Shown here piece after piece: positions 43,184 to 54,764 of a DNA stretch of 64,000 nt. Positions within the stretch are counted from its first letter, which is position 1. Each line of letters begins with the position of its first letter. This DNA is from Calycina herbarum (taxonomy: Eukaryota > Ascomycota > Leotiomycetes > Helotiales > Pezizellaceae). A program made the position numbers and the translations under genes. The DNA is taken from the NCBI GenBank assembly GCA_001414485.1, contig LLEY01000150.1, forward strand, positions 93,091-157,090. The letters are read 5' to 3'. The notes under the pieces were generated by a model. It had not been told where the DNA came from. It saw only the letters and a program-made list of their open reading frames with translations, and ran no database searches.

Positions 43184-45808
43184 TGCGAAAGGCGGGGAGT
43201 TGATAATGCCTATTTTGGAATTGCTGTATTCGGAGAGTTCGCCAGGTTCATTAAATTTGAGGTTGAGGCTCTGCGGTTACGGTGAGCTTGGCCGGAGTCT
43301 AACCAGCTCAACCGGGCCGATGGTCGGAGGTTATTCAGGGATGATGTAAGCAGATGAGCGGAAGTCACGAGAAGATTGCCAAGACATTCCGCTAATTTGC
43401 TTTCTCACTTCGTAACTTCTCGTGCAGTCGGAAATTTTGATTGTTTGAGCATTTTCTTGGTGCTTCCTTCACCACCAACTCATCTTCTTCTCGGAAGAAA
43501 TATATTTAGACAGGAGCACAATAATCATACCATATTACGACCACATCGTCTGTTTAATCACTTCATACCATCCTATATTCTTTCTTTGCTACGCATTGCC
43601 CATCCCAGTGACAGCGGGATTGACCGTCAACGGGCGATGTTGGTGTTCGTCGCAGGTTGGGACGATTCAAGTATAGATGATTGGCATTCGGGTCTTTCGG
43701 GTGATTCTGGGAAAACGTATCACGAATCAGCAACAGCATAATGTTGCCCCTCTATCTGTTGCTTGTTAGGAGAGAATGACGAATAAAGTCGGAAACATCG
43801 GTCAAGTCCATGAAAATGCATGAAAATGCAGGAAGACGAATAAATGGGAAGAAATGGGAAGAAATGGGAAGAAATGTGCCCCCGCGGTGGAGCCATTTGT
43901 ATCAATGCCCAGAAACGTCAGCCCCCTCGATCTGACTCTCTCCTTTCGCCTTCGGCTTGTTCCTTGGGCTTCATGGGCGTCCTGGTCCTTATGGCAGAGA
44001 TTATGAAAATCTGGTGACAATCCCGAGTAGACGGTGGCCTATCAACTTGAGGGTTCGTTCGGTGTTTCCTTGCGTTTCAAACAATCCACCACTCAGGCCG
44101 CCGGGATACCAGATTCGCGTCTTGTCAACGCCACACGGACGAGATAAAACGCTAAATGCTGGTGATGCCGAGAGCAGCTGTCGTCCAACCGGTTGAGGAG
44201 CCCCTGAATGCATCCAGCCTTTCCCTTCCCAGCGTGGTGATGGATGTGCGTCGTTCCAGCTTCATGCTGTGGACGCTAAGTGCTGGTGCTGGTGCTCCCA
44301 ATCTCCAGTCCAGTGATCTCTTGTTGGCAGCGAAGACCCTTCACCCTCCCGCCTGGGAATCCGAGTCCCGATAGACGTTGATAGGCTTGAAGGGTGTCAA
44401 AGGTCTGGGTCAGCGTTGGATGTTGGCTTGTTCCTGGCCCACCCACCGCCTTCGAATCGGGCTGCTCTCGAGGGTGAGGAAGGGTGAGGGGCAAGGGGGT
44501 GGCTGCAGGAATGAATTGAGGAAGATGATTGGAATCCTGCTGCCAACTCGCAATCGCTCCGGGTGCGAGAGACAGCTGCTCCTTTTCTACCTTTCTTCAT
44601 TTGCGTAAAACATAAACCTCCTCCTCTCTCTCACACTTTCTCGTGCGACTCTGTTGCTGCTTTCGTCATTTCTTCGTGTTTTCGATTTCCTGTCGTGATT
44701 CATAGATACCTCAAGATACCTCAAGATACCCTCCACCATCCCAACATTTCTTTGTTACTTTAAACTTGCATCCCCCGCCTCGAAGCGCCGAATCCTTTCA
44801 TTTTAGACGTCTTTGAACTGCTGTGCAGGGCAAAGGGCAAGAGCAAAAGCAAAAGCGATAGATTTCCTACCACCGGCACGAAAACTACACCAACCGCTTG
44901 TACAAATTACCATACCTCCCAAGAATCAACGTCCCATCGATATTTCCTCTTCATTTACCTGGCCAAGCACCATCATTTGGAAAACCTCCCCAGAAATCTC
45001 ACCTCTTTCGCGGCACGGCTGGTCGAAGTGGTCGAAGTGGTCAAAGGCCGTCTTATTCGAAACGTGGTGGAGCCACTCCTTATCGATTACTTTACAACAA
45101 ACAATTCCTCCCCACTAGAGGACATACGAAGACGGGTCAATTCTCAATTCGGTCGACACGTTGTGCCATTTGCTTCCAATATCGTTCGTCGCCAGCCTCT
45201 TCATTCCACGCGACAACAATTAAGCATCGCTACTCGCCGCTAGAAACTTTCTTAAATCCCAGCCCTCCGCTCCCGACCCCGGTTTTTTCTCGACCTGGCG
45301 ATACCTTCATTCATTTCGGTCCCCCCTCACGTGCTTTGCTGCACCACCTACATTCGTTTTTAGAACAACTCTTACCACCCAAACTACCTTGGAACCTCGA
45401 GTCCTGGAGACATTTCTTTCACTCTCTTCTTGTCCAAGAGCCGATCAAAAAGTCCCAGTGACCAGAACAATCCCATTGTACCCATTGTTTCTTTGTGATT
45501 CCCAACCTCGCCTATTGTTTGCCCTCAATACTAACAAAGCAATCACCTATTCTCGACAATGCTTATGAGCCACAAATTCTATTCTGTCTTTCTCGCCAAG
45601 GAACAATAGTCACAAAGGAGGATTTAATTACTGTGAATACTTATTGGGCCGCTCCGTCATCGAGGTTTGTGGGACTTTTCCCTGCTTTTGCTTTTCGAAT
45701 ACTTGTGCAACACACTTGACCCTATACAAACAATATCTAATACGTACGATCCAGTCTTACACTTTTTTTCCCCACGCCTCAACAAACATACAATTTTCGG
45801 GCTCCAAT
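43184..45808. other. long divergent intergenic region with long pyrimidine-rich leader
   Basis: 2.6 kb between MIC19 (minus) and the ferric reductase (plus). From about 44600 to 45808 it is C/T-rich, like a long fungal 5' leader. The open frame 44898-45461 is proline/serine-rich and without domain, so I treat it as leader. It contains a 10-bp tandem repeat at 43843-43876 and a twice-repeated ATACCTCAAG near 44707. Confidence 0.45.
43843..43876. repeat. 10-bp tandem repeat (AATGGGAAGA), about 3.4 copies
   Basis: Head-to-tail AATGGGAAGA units. Just upstream, TGAAAATGCA is also directly repeated (43811-43830). Confidence 0.8.
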
Positions 45809-47638
45809 ATGGTGTCCCACACCTTGCCTCGAAATGAGGTCTCACCAACCAACGAGACTGACCCAACCGCCACCATCGCTCCCTTCGCGACCATGCTGAA
45901 TGGAGTCAGTCAGCCCATGAACATGCTCTTCAAGGATGTCACCTGGTGGACATTTGGAATTTTTGGCCTCACCATTCTCGCAATCCGATTAGGGCAGAGG
46001 GCGATGGCACACGCACGGCACGTGGGGGCCATGAATTTACCTGGAGATGCGCAACGGTACTGGGCCATCAACAGATATACATGGTGGTGGAAATTCAAGA
46101 AGCATATGCTATATGCTCCCCTCAAAAACAAACGCCACAACCGAAACATCCAACTTTCCAAAATGGGCAACATGGGAACGATCCCTTCCCGCTTTCACAC
46201 CGTCTTGATCAGTATTTTCATTGCAGGGAACGTTGCTTTCTGCGCCTACCTCAGTTACGACAGGCCCAACAAATGGTCAATCGTTGCTGAACTCCGTGGA
46301 CGATCTGGGGTTATGGCCGTAGTAAATATGGTCGCTCTCGTAATTTTTGCAGGTAGAAATAACCCTCTCATCTCGCTTCTTCAAATCAGCTTCGATACCT
46401 ACAACCTCATGCACCGATGGATCGGAAGGATAATCGTGGTCGAGGTGGTTGTTCACACTGCTGCTTGGGCCGTCGTCAAGCACGCAGCTACAGGATGGTC
46501 CGGAATGTGGGAGATGATCCAACATGATCCCTTTGTCTCTTGGGGAACTGTTGGTACAGTCGCGATGGTCCTCATCGCTATCCAAGCCTTCTCTCCCATC
46601 AGGCATGCCTTTTACGAGACATTTCTCAACGTTCACATCATCCTCGCAGCCGTAGCAATGGCAGGAACATGGCTCCACTGTCAAGTTGCCAACCTCCCTC
46701 AACTCCCTTGGATCCAAGCAATCGTCGTCCTCTGGGCCCTCGAACGCACCATCCGCATGTTCCTCCTCATCTACCTCAACTGGGCCCCCAACGAAGGCTT
46801 CACCCACGCCAGCGTCCACCCCATGCCCGGAGAAGCCTGCCGCGTAACAATGCACCTCCCCAAACACGTCAACATCGCACCCGGCACCCACGCCTACGTC
46901 CGATTCGCCGGTATCAACCCATGGGAATCCCACCCCTTCTCCATCGCCTGGATCCACCACAAGCCCAAGAACCCCACGCTCCCCATATCCGAGAAACCGG
47001 ACTCCCCGTCCGCTGAAAAGTCTCTTAGAGATCCAGAGATGATCACGGATGTCTCCTTCGTTATCCACGCGCAAACTGGCATGACGAGACAACTCTACAA
47101 TCAAGCCTCCAAATTTCCTACGGGGATGACTATTAAAGCTGCCTTTGAGGGTCCTTATGGTGGCCACCACTCCCTTGATTCCTACGGGCACTGCGTCCTA
47201 TACGCAGGCGCCTCGGGAATCACCCACCAGATTCCTTACGTCAAACACCTCATCCAAGGATTCAACGCCGGTACCGTCGCCACGCGAAAAGTAACACTCA
47301 TCTGGATCATCCGTGATTCGGAACACTTGGAATGGGTACGGCCTTGGATGGATCAGATTCTCAAAATGCCTAACCGTCGTGACATCTTACAAGTCAAACT
47401 CTTTGTTACGAGACCGAAGAACCCTCGGGAACTCCAAAGCCCTAGTTCGACGGTGCAGATGTTCCCTGGACGACCGAATGTTTCGTTACTATTGGAAAAT
47501 GAGTGCAGGGAACAGCAGGGAGCGATGTGCGTTACGGTCTGCGGACCGGGGGGATTGGCGGATAATGTCAGGGAGGCCGTGAGAGGGGTGCAGGATTTGG
47601 GGGTTGTGGATTTTATCGAGGAGAGTTTTACTTGGTGA
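45809..47638 (+). CDS. ferric-chelate reductase (FRE family)
   Basis: 609 residues from the ATG at 45809 (MVSHTLPRNE); single exon. It reduces Fe(III) at the plasma membrane, moving electrons from NADPH via FAD and two haems. Several TM helices surround the haem-ligand histidines in HRWIGRIIVVEVVVH and HAFYETFLNVH. The FAD-binding motif is HPFSI and the NADPH domain shows GPYGG, YAGASGITH and CGPGGLADNVR; the C-terminus ends FIEESFTW, typical of the family. The frame is open before this ATG but reads as leader. No multicopper oxidase or siderophore gene is adjacent. Iron regulation is expected but I identified no SRE-type GATA cluster. Confidence 0.93.
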   Translation: MVSHTLPRNEVSPTNETDPTATIAPFATMLNGVSQPMNMLFKDVTWWTFGIFGLTILAIRLGQRAMAHARHVGAMNLPGDAQRYWAINRYTWWWKFKKHMLYAPLKNKRHNRNIQLSKMGNMGTIPSRFHTVLISIFIAGNVAFCAYLSYDRPNKWSIVAELRGRSGVMAVVNMVALVIFAGRNNPLISLLQISFDTYNLMHRWIGRIIVVEVVVHTAAWAVVKHAATGWSGMWEMIQHDPFVSWGTVGTVAMVLIAIQAFSPIRHAFYETFLNVHIILAAVAMAGTWLHCQVANLPQLPWIQAIVVLWALERTIRMFLLIYLNWAPNEGFTHASVHPMPGEACRVTMHLPKHVNIAPGTHAYVRFAGINPWESHPFSIAWIHHKPKNPTLPISEKPDSPSAEKSLRDPEMITDVSFVIHAQTGMTRQLYNQASKFPTGMTIKAAFEGPYGGHHSLDSYGHCVLYAGASGITHQIPYVKHLIQGFNAGTVATRKVTLIWIIRDSEHLEWVRPWMDQILKMPNRRDILQVKLFVTRPKNPRELQSPSSTVQMFPGRPNVSLLLENECREQQGAMCVTVCGPGGLADNVREAVRGVQDLGVVDFIEESFTW

Positions 47639-49258
47639 TTGAGTGCTTTTACCTTCTCTCTCACACGCACTGTACAAAGTATGCTCTCTTCGATGGAGTT
47701 ATAATGGAAATCTTCCCGAAGGTCGTCTCACCCCGCGTCAAGAATACTCGGGTTGTTGGACGTGGATGGAATGGGATGGAAGGAAACGATTCTCTGTACA
47801 TATTTTACTATTTTCATCGAGGGGGTCCGACCGCTCGGAGGGCCCCTTCTTGTATAAAGAAACCCTTCTTTTTGGTTGTTTCAAGCGAGAAAGCGGCATT
47901 TGCGATATGGAGTTATACCATAGTTGGTAGTTTGAAATCTTGCTAGAAAATTCAAAATTTAATTTCTCTCGACCCTCTGTCTGAATCTGTGATTTGTTCT
48001 TCTGTGCCTAGTGTCTCATCTGCGTATCCATATCTCTCCTCCGTATTCGTCGTCATATCTCACGACAAACTGTCTCTCCCCTTCTACACAAACACACTTC
48101 AATCTCGCAAGGCACTAACTACCTTCAAAAGCTTCTCCTCGACGTAATGGAGCGTAATGGATGGGAAGGAGAGTCTTTGATAAATTTCACAATTGTTCTA
48201 CCTACGTCGACAGCTCCTCCCATGCATGATTCACACAACCGGATCTCTTCCTGAAATGACCATCTCAGCGTCCTAGATACCAAGCAAGCATCTTGGCTAC
48301 GAGCACCCGGGTCTTTTTATTTATTTATCTTTCGGGGGTGGAGGTTGACATGCAAGTCATAGATACTACCTACCACCCATTTCCAACATCTATTCGTGAA
48401 TACGCTTCTGGACCGTCTGGAATCTTCTCTTCGTTGGAGAGGAGGTTTGGGGTAGGTTTTAGCTAGTTGGTGCCTTTTTTAGGTGGAAGATGGGAGAGAA
48501 AGAGAGGGGTTGAAGGTGGGTGGATGGTGGAAAGAGGTTTTGAGGAGTTTGGAGAAAGGAAGTGGGAGAACGTACTTCTTGGGGAAGAATTGGGAAAGAA
48601 GAACTTCGAGGGAATAGTAGGAAGACGGGAGCTGGGAGAAAGGTTTCAGAGAAGTCGAAGGATGGAATACTTGGTTTTTTTTTTAACAATAAAAATAAAA
48701 GAAAAGATGTTGATGGAAACCTCTTGGGGTAAATAGCTTGGAGAAGAGAAGAACTTGGAGAAAACAGTTTAGACAAAGTGAGGATTCGGAGAAAAGAATG
48801 AAAGCTATATTAGATATCCAAGTAGATAGGCGAGAACTGCAATTAGATACAAATCAGACTGGAGTTTTATTAGATATGTGACTGCATTTTTGAGACTTCT
48901 TCTTTTATCTGGTTACTGTTTGTATACTGTTAGAGGTACAGTGCCTAGGTGGGTAGGTTTGGGGAAGAGAAAACCAACCACACCAACCACATATCCCCAT
49001 CCAATATGGCCGGCCAACAAGTATGTGCGGACTGAAATTATACTAAATCCAGCAAATAAGAGGGGTACGGGTATAATATAGTTTTGTGTTGGAACACTGT
49101 TAATCCACTGATATTTATCTCAGACCAACGAGAGCTGAGGTTAGCATTCCGCGTCAGCACTAGGAAGGCAGTCTTCATCTACCATAACATCCAGACACGA
49201 TCCATCCTCAACTTGAAACCATGCTTCATACATTCCTACCAAGAATCTAAAAATCATT
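47639..49258. other. intergenic, no gene seen
   Basis: 3' flank of the ferric reductase and promoter of the oxygenase gene. Purine-rich around 48440-48740, which produces low-complexity ORFs on both strands. Confidence 0.45.
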
Positions 49259-50273
49259 ATGCCTACGACGAAATACATCGCCCAATGTCCGGAATTCCCT
49301 TCCGATGTCAAGCTTGCCGATATCCCAACCATCTCTTTCGCACACCCCCAAGGAAAAAACAGTGCTGAGTCTGAGAGCCTGTACAAGGCATGCAAAGAAC
49401 ACGGGTTTTTTCTTCTACACTTGCAAACCTCCGAGGAGGGGAGAACTTTGTTAAAAGATGCTGAGAGGATGTTTGATATCACAGGTGAAACACTTAATCT
49501 CCACGAGAAGAGCTGGAAAAATATCCCTCTAACCCTCCAAAGAGTTTACTTGGGTAGGTTTGAGTCTTCCACATTCAATTGTGACCTTCCCCAACTGATG
49601 AATTTCATACTTCAGATACAAAAGTGCTGGCAACATCAAAACCGACGACGGAAACCTCGATGCCATGGAAATGTACAACCTAGGTCAAGACGAAATCCGC
49701 GGTCTGGTTTCTTCACGCAAAAACCAAGAGCCAATTGAAGACAACAGGGAAGCTTGTCAAAGGTTCTTTCGGCACGCACATACAGTAGTCTCTGTTCTTC
49801 TTTCGAGTCTTGATAGAAAGCTTGCCCTCCCTGAGGGTACATTAGCAAGACTCAGTCCTTTAGATAAACCCTTTGCGACTTCCCTTCGCACGCTCGTCAG
49901 CCGTCCACAGTCCATCGATAATAGTACTCGCATCACACTCGGTGGCCATACCGATATTGGAACTATAACCCTGCTCTCCCACATCTTAGGAGGTCTTCAA
50001 ATCCTACCAGCTGGGAAGGAGAATATAAGCGAGAATTGGGAGTATATTCGTTCGGTACCTGGTTGTGCACTTATCAATCTTGGGGATACGATGGTTGAGT
50101 GGACAGGGGGTGTATTGAGAAGTTCGCTTCATCGAGTTGTTGCTGCTCCGGGGAAACAACGGGAGGTGACGAGGATGAGTTTGGCTTATCTTGTGAGACC
50201 GGAGCATGGGGGGAGTATGCGGAGGTTGGAGAGTGAGGTTATTCCGAAGCTTGGGGAAGGAGAGGAGGATTAG
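49259..50273 (+). CDS. 2-oxoglutarate/Fe(II)-dependent oxygenase (isopenicillin N synthase-like)
   Basis: Two exons, 49259-49557 and 49616-50273, encode 318 residues. The N-terminal DIOX_N part has ADIPTISFAHP, SLYKACKEHGFFLLHL and VYLGRYKSAGNIKTDDGN. The iron site is His and Asp of GGHTDIGTITLLSH plus the His of RSSLHRVVAAPG; the later REVTRMSLAYLVRPE carries the 2-oxoglutarate-binding Arg. Such enzymes hydroxylate or desaturate small molecules; substrate unknown and no biosynthetic cluster is evident. The frame ends at TAG 50271-50273, but the same frame then continues 30 codons to TAA 50364-50366 with a plausible family C-terminus (SVDEWAAWRAGQIMSGVLKA). This suggests a recent premature stop. 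Confidence 0.9.
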
Positions 50274-50366
50274 AGGAGGTCTGTTGATGAGTGGGCTGCT
50301 TGGAGGGCGGGGCAGATCATGAGTGGGGTGTTGAAAGCGAGGAGTAGGGGCGGAGTGGGTTTATAA
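50274..50366 (+). other. in-frame extension after TAG, probable lost C-terminus
   Basis: Reads RRSVDEWAAWRAGQIMSGV and on to a TAA at 50364-50366 with no further stop, directly in frame with the oxygenase. The aromatic and charged pattern looks protein-like. It would add about 30 residues if TAG were a sense codon. Confidence 0.55.
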
Positions 50367-51761
50367 AGTCGAGAAGCGAGATATTTAGTGATACAAGTAT
50401 ATCCTTATTTGCAAGTTCTGCTGCCTTCTTCTCCCAAAGAGCACAAAGCGATTATTCAGCGTAGATTTAAGTTACGAGAAGTGACTCAATTGAATCCTAT
50501 CTTAACCGAAATATAAATAGGATTTTGTAGTTTACTAGTCGGTTCTTTCTATTCTATTTGTTTGCCATTTTAAAATTCTTAATAATGGCAGATCGAAATC
50601 TCTCTTTTGTGGCCCCGTAATAACTAGGCTGTCTGGACTATCTAATTGCCTCGTTTTTTATTATATGCTAGCATGTCGTCAAACATTTGTAACCCCATCT
50701 TTACTTTGAATCCGTAGTGCAACCACAATTTGCTCTCTTCTAGTTGATGGCAAGAGTGGAGTCACGATAAGTGAGGTTTTCTGAAAATAGAGTTGATATC
50801 AAGCATAATATCAAGTATACAGGTTTAAAGCCGCTGACTCGCGTATATTTCACCTCCAAGTAAACAAACAGTACTTCGGGTTGACGTAGACGAACAACAT
50901 ACAGTAACTGGAACCAGAAGTCCGGGGGTTATTGAGGAGTGATAGTAGTAAAGGTAGTGAGTTAATGGGTCTTGAGATTCGTAGTCATGGAAGTGTCAGT
51001 GAGATGTCAGTGAAGAGAAGCAAATTAGTTATTGAATTCTATCTTAGTAAAGTCTCATTTTCGCTAATTGGCGATTTACACCAAGTGCTGACGAAACCGG
51101 GGGTAGATTGGGCAAATCCATAGTTAGTAAGTAAAGCATACCTGAACAGTCTCAAACACATCGATTCTGACTTCAAAGTTACCTAGAAAGATGTGTTTTA
51201 ACCTAGAAATTGGGTTAGAAGTGGCTTAAGCGAACTGGTATGCTTTATCACCAATTCTGGAAATGACTAATTCCTGTCTAGACATTTACTGTAAGTTAGT
51301 AACATACTTCCCGTACTTTGTTCTACTCATTTGATTATTCTAAACTTTTTAGAATATTCATATCATTAAATGAATGTCACTTTAAAAAGCACTAAGTCCT
51401 CCGCACCTCCACCTTTAAAAATCGTAGAACTTGGTTTATTTAACTTGATTAACCTACTCTTTTTTAAACAATATAATTCAACAACTAAAGTTACTGAACT
51501 TACTACCTAATACTATCACGTGGTGACATAAGTAGTCAATTTTCCACAATTGGTGAATAAAGTCTACCAGAACTCTTCTTACCTATCTCTGCTATCATTT
51601 CTCCAAATTCACTCTCTCGGACCCATTGCTTGGCCACTAATACGCGATAAGTTCTAGCGCGCCAGTATCAAGAACGACTATGACCTCTCAAACCCCCGAC
51701 TTTCTCCTCTTCAACTAACAAACTACGAACCACGCCAATCACGCCACCCCTCCGAGACACC
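50367..51761. other. AT-rich intergenic region with inverted-repeat element
   Basis: No gene. It contains the inverted-repeat element at 51235-51570 and an additional inverted copy of AAAGCATACC at 51134-51143. A C/T-rich stretch ends before the relic gene at 51762. Confidence 0.45.
51235..51570. mobile_element. 336-bp MITE-like element with ~37-bp terminal inverted repeats
   Basis: The left arm (51235-51270) starts CTGGTATGCTTTATCACCAA; the right arm (51534-51570), inverted, starts CTGGTAGACTTTATTCACCA. They share most bases with a few indels. AA flanks both ends, too short to prove a target duplication. The interior has no ORF. A third partial copy (inverted GGTATGCTTT) is at 51134-51143, so the family may have more members. 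Confidence 0.5.
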
Positions 51762-52482
51762 ATGGAAAGCATCGAGAAGTTGAACGATTCCCTGAACAGT
51801 CCAATCCCCATAGAGATCCCAGAGCAAGCACAGCGAGGAGAGTCTTTCCTGGCACATCAACGAATATGGCTTCCAAGAATTCTGCGAGGAAGTTCAGGGG
51901 ATGAATGATAATTTACTGTCTGGGGAAGTGGTAGAACTTGCTTGGGTTGTTTTGCTCAAGTAAAAAGCTAAGTATGAAGTTATGGATTATGAGTATTACT
52001 GGGAGGGAGGCGAGGAATCTGATGCGCAGATTTTAATGGCTGTTCGATTGGAACAGGTGTGTAATTTGCTGAGATCGAGGCTCGAAATAAGTTTTGAGCA
52101 TCAGTGGAGAGTTTTCTAACAGTATAACGATGCGAGGAGATGATGTCTTTGATGTCGAAAAGTATTGGTCCAACATCAGTGAAAGCGCACGAAGGGTAGA
52201 GGCAAGGCTAAGCACAAAAGAGGTACCGAGAACCCCAACCCTTCTCAAAACAAACAACAAGCCACCAAAGAAGAAATATGATCTGACATGAACCCTCGCA
52301 CGCAGGCAGATATCGAACATCCTGAGCTTCTCATCCCCCTTCCCGCGGCATTAACACCACTATTCTCAGCCGAAGAGCTGGCGCAATAACAAGCCGACGA
52401 GTTTGCCGCCGCGGAAAAATGGAGAAACGCTAATCGCAAGCGCGCCATGTTGGGGAAAGCATCTTTTTTTAAGTCAAATTAA
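51762..52482 (+). pseudogene. degraded gene of unknown family
   Basis: Several coding-like fragments in the same order switch frame and meet stops. An ATG at 51762 opens MESIEKLNDSLNSPIPIEIP; a second frame reads WHINEYGFQEFCEEVQGMND, then a TAA, then YEVMDYEYYWEGGEESDAQ; a third block reads DVFDVEKYWSNISESARRVE; and a last block reads ADIEHPELLIPLPAALTPLF with a TAA in AEELAQ-stop-QADEFAAAEKW. The acidic helical style is consistent throughout, so it was probably one protein. I do not recognise the family. The stop before QADEF fits a CAA-to-TAA change. Confidence 0.55.
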
Positions 52483-52599
52483 CCTGGAATTTCCACTGCT
52501 CGGCTTCGGATTGTCCATGCAACTAGTTGGGTTATCGAAGTACACAATTGTTTAACGAATTCCGGACTTATTCGTTATCCTACTCTTTTGACTCCGCAT

Positions 52600-53897
52600 T
52601 CCATATCACCATTTAAAGATGACACCAATTACAATCTACTTCAATATTGTAAGTAACTCAAAGTGTCTTTAGTTGCTTCAAGGTTAACTCTTTTAGTTGA
52701 CTTGGTAGCATCCAGCTCCCTCGTAGCTTGTGGACGAGACAAACGCCCTGAGCTACATAAGATTCTTATACAGATAGCTTTATCACAAGACTCGCAATAT
52801 TCAAGTGCAGTTCGAAAGTCACTATTTGCCTTTTCCGCGATCCACCGTTATGGTCTTCACACATATGCAGCCTAATTAAAGCAATCAGCTCTCTTAACAC
52901 TGACAACATTATCCAAACGTGGAGTGGAGGCTAATGAAGTGATCTTCCACGTTGCTACATTGATGCTGCTCTGCTGCTTCGAGGTAATACTCAAAACATA
53001 ATTCCCCAAACGAATATAACTAAATTCTAGGCTGCAGATCCAACAGACATCGGAACTTCTAGCCAATGGTTGTGTTATATCCCCAGTATCAAAAGTTTAC
53101 TTGAAGCGACTCAGATTGTATCAGTCGAGCGAGATAGTGGCTTGCAAACCTTGCTATACTGGGTATATTAACACGACTCTCTAGCTCAGTTCAGTATTAA
53201 CAACTGGAAACGTCCTCGCTTGGCAGCAAAACATAAGTCAATTTTCCCCCGAGATGAAAATATATCTTTCAAGAAGACGAAGCTTGACAAGCTATTAGAT
53301 GTTCGTCAAAGTCTCTCCTTCTGCCAAACACCTTGCTGATATTCGACTTCTAGATCTCCACCACGCCATGCCAATGCCCTGTAATGCTCAGCATGGCATC
53401 GGAAATCTCTAGCCTCTTTCAAATCCACCAGAACGAGCGATCTCCCAATCTCATTCACCTCCTCAAATGGAAAATTAAAAAGCTGATCCCCAAAACTAGT
53501 GACGAGCACCCTGCTTCTGAAAAGGAAACAAGAACCCAGGAGGTCTTTACCCTTGCTCTACTCGTGTACCTAGAACGAGCATCGGGAGGGACGCCCAAAA
53601 CAACTACGTCCAAAACTCGAAGAAGATTTTTATCTCTTTTCGCGACTAGAAACTCTACCAAGGCTTTCCCCACTGATTATTTTAGGCTGTGAAGCACGGA
53701 GTGATGAGGAGAGAATGGTGGTGCTGGATTTGATTTCTAGGACGGAGGAAAGTCCACAAGCGCGCAATTTGGGGATTATAGAAGAGATAATACGGTCTCT
53801 TTGGACTCGGGATGATCTCGCTGAGTCGGCGCTCGGGTATTTGGAGAAGATGGAAGCTGTTCTTGGCTCGAGGGATGCTTTGCTCTCATTTGCTTAA
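52600..53897 (+). pseudogene. relic of fungal-specific transcription factor (Fungal_trans_2 domain)
   Basis: Fragments reproduce the C-terminal regulatory domain of Zn(II)2Cys6 factors: LHKILIQIALSQDS, FAFSAIHRYGLHTYAA, ALLTLTTLSKRG, VIFHVATLMLLCCFEAADP, then after a likely intron WLCYIPSIKSLLEATQIV, LLYWVY, and near the end IILGCEARSDEERMVVLDLI, RNLGIIEEIIRSLW and ALGYLEKMEAVLGSRDALLS. Stops (for example after THTYAA and in LYWVY-stop-HDSLAQF) and frameshifts break it, and no zinc-cluster exon (CxxC pattern) is found upstream. The order matches the intact family closely, so this is a decayed gene. Confidence 0.75.
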
Positions 53898-54764
53898 GCA
53901 CGAAGAGAAACTTCGAGTCGTGTACCTGTGGGGGCAATGAAGGCGCTGCAGATCGTATTTAGGTAATTGAGGATGATACACAGACTCAGTCAATGAGGAA
54001 ATGGCGGTGATGTATCAAGCGAAGGAAGGATCGTTTGATAGCAATGCGAAATCCGCACCCAGTCATGTACCGGTCAAGTATCAGCCTCTTCAAAAGAGGG
54101 GTTGAAATATCAATTTCTAACAAACTTCTCTCTTTTGAAACACTTTTTATCGTTGAATTTCCTGAGAAGCTCCTGCGGCTCTTATTATAACTTCTTCTTT
54201 TGTAAATATTGTGTGTAGAAAAAAATGTTCTTTCCTTTATTATTTACAATTTTTGTTCCCTTTTTCATTTTCATCTCTGTTTACACTCCAGGTTACGTTG
54301 TTTGTGGCTTCCCTTCTCTTTCCCTCCACATAGCGACTCATTAGAAGTTGAAGAGAAGAGGAGCGACCTTAACTCTCGACTCTCAGAGTCAAGGACCTCT
54401 TTTGAACCATCCGCCTCGGGGTCGCCAAACACCGTAGTCGCGACTACGCACTACTGGACATTGACCTGAATCCGAACAACAAGATTTTCTTTTGCCCGAC
54501 CGCTGATGTCCTATTGGTGGATATTATTTCTATACTTCCTTGACGTAAGCTTCCTCGAAGAAAATGGCAAAATGTAGTTAGTTGATCCCGGACAAATTGT
54601 CGGATAAATTCCAATCCTTGATAAATAGTCGTTCTAGTGGTCTTTACTGTAACTTTCAAATCTTTATCTAGGTTGATTACATTTTTTTAAGACAGCAACT
54701 GCTTTCCTTTTTAAAATCTGTATGTGTGTTGCTTGACACCATCATATTTTTTTCGCGTCTCATC
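53898..54764. other. intergenic, no gene seen
   Basis: AT-rich region upstream of the hydrolase gene. ORFs at 54209-54659 have no coding support. Confidence 0.45.

Noticed and set aside
44898..45461. 187-codon open frame upstream of the ferric reductase
   Set aside because: C/T-rich leader sequence, proline/serine composition, no domain; other frames are equally open. Treated as 5' leader.
46277..47191. 304-codon minus-strand ORF within the ferric reductase
   Set aside because: Shadow of the plus-strand gene, which has all FRE motifs.
48459..48776. Minus ORF rich in Ser/Phe/Leu/Pro
   Set aside because: Purine/pyrimidine skew produces open frames on both strands; low complexity.
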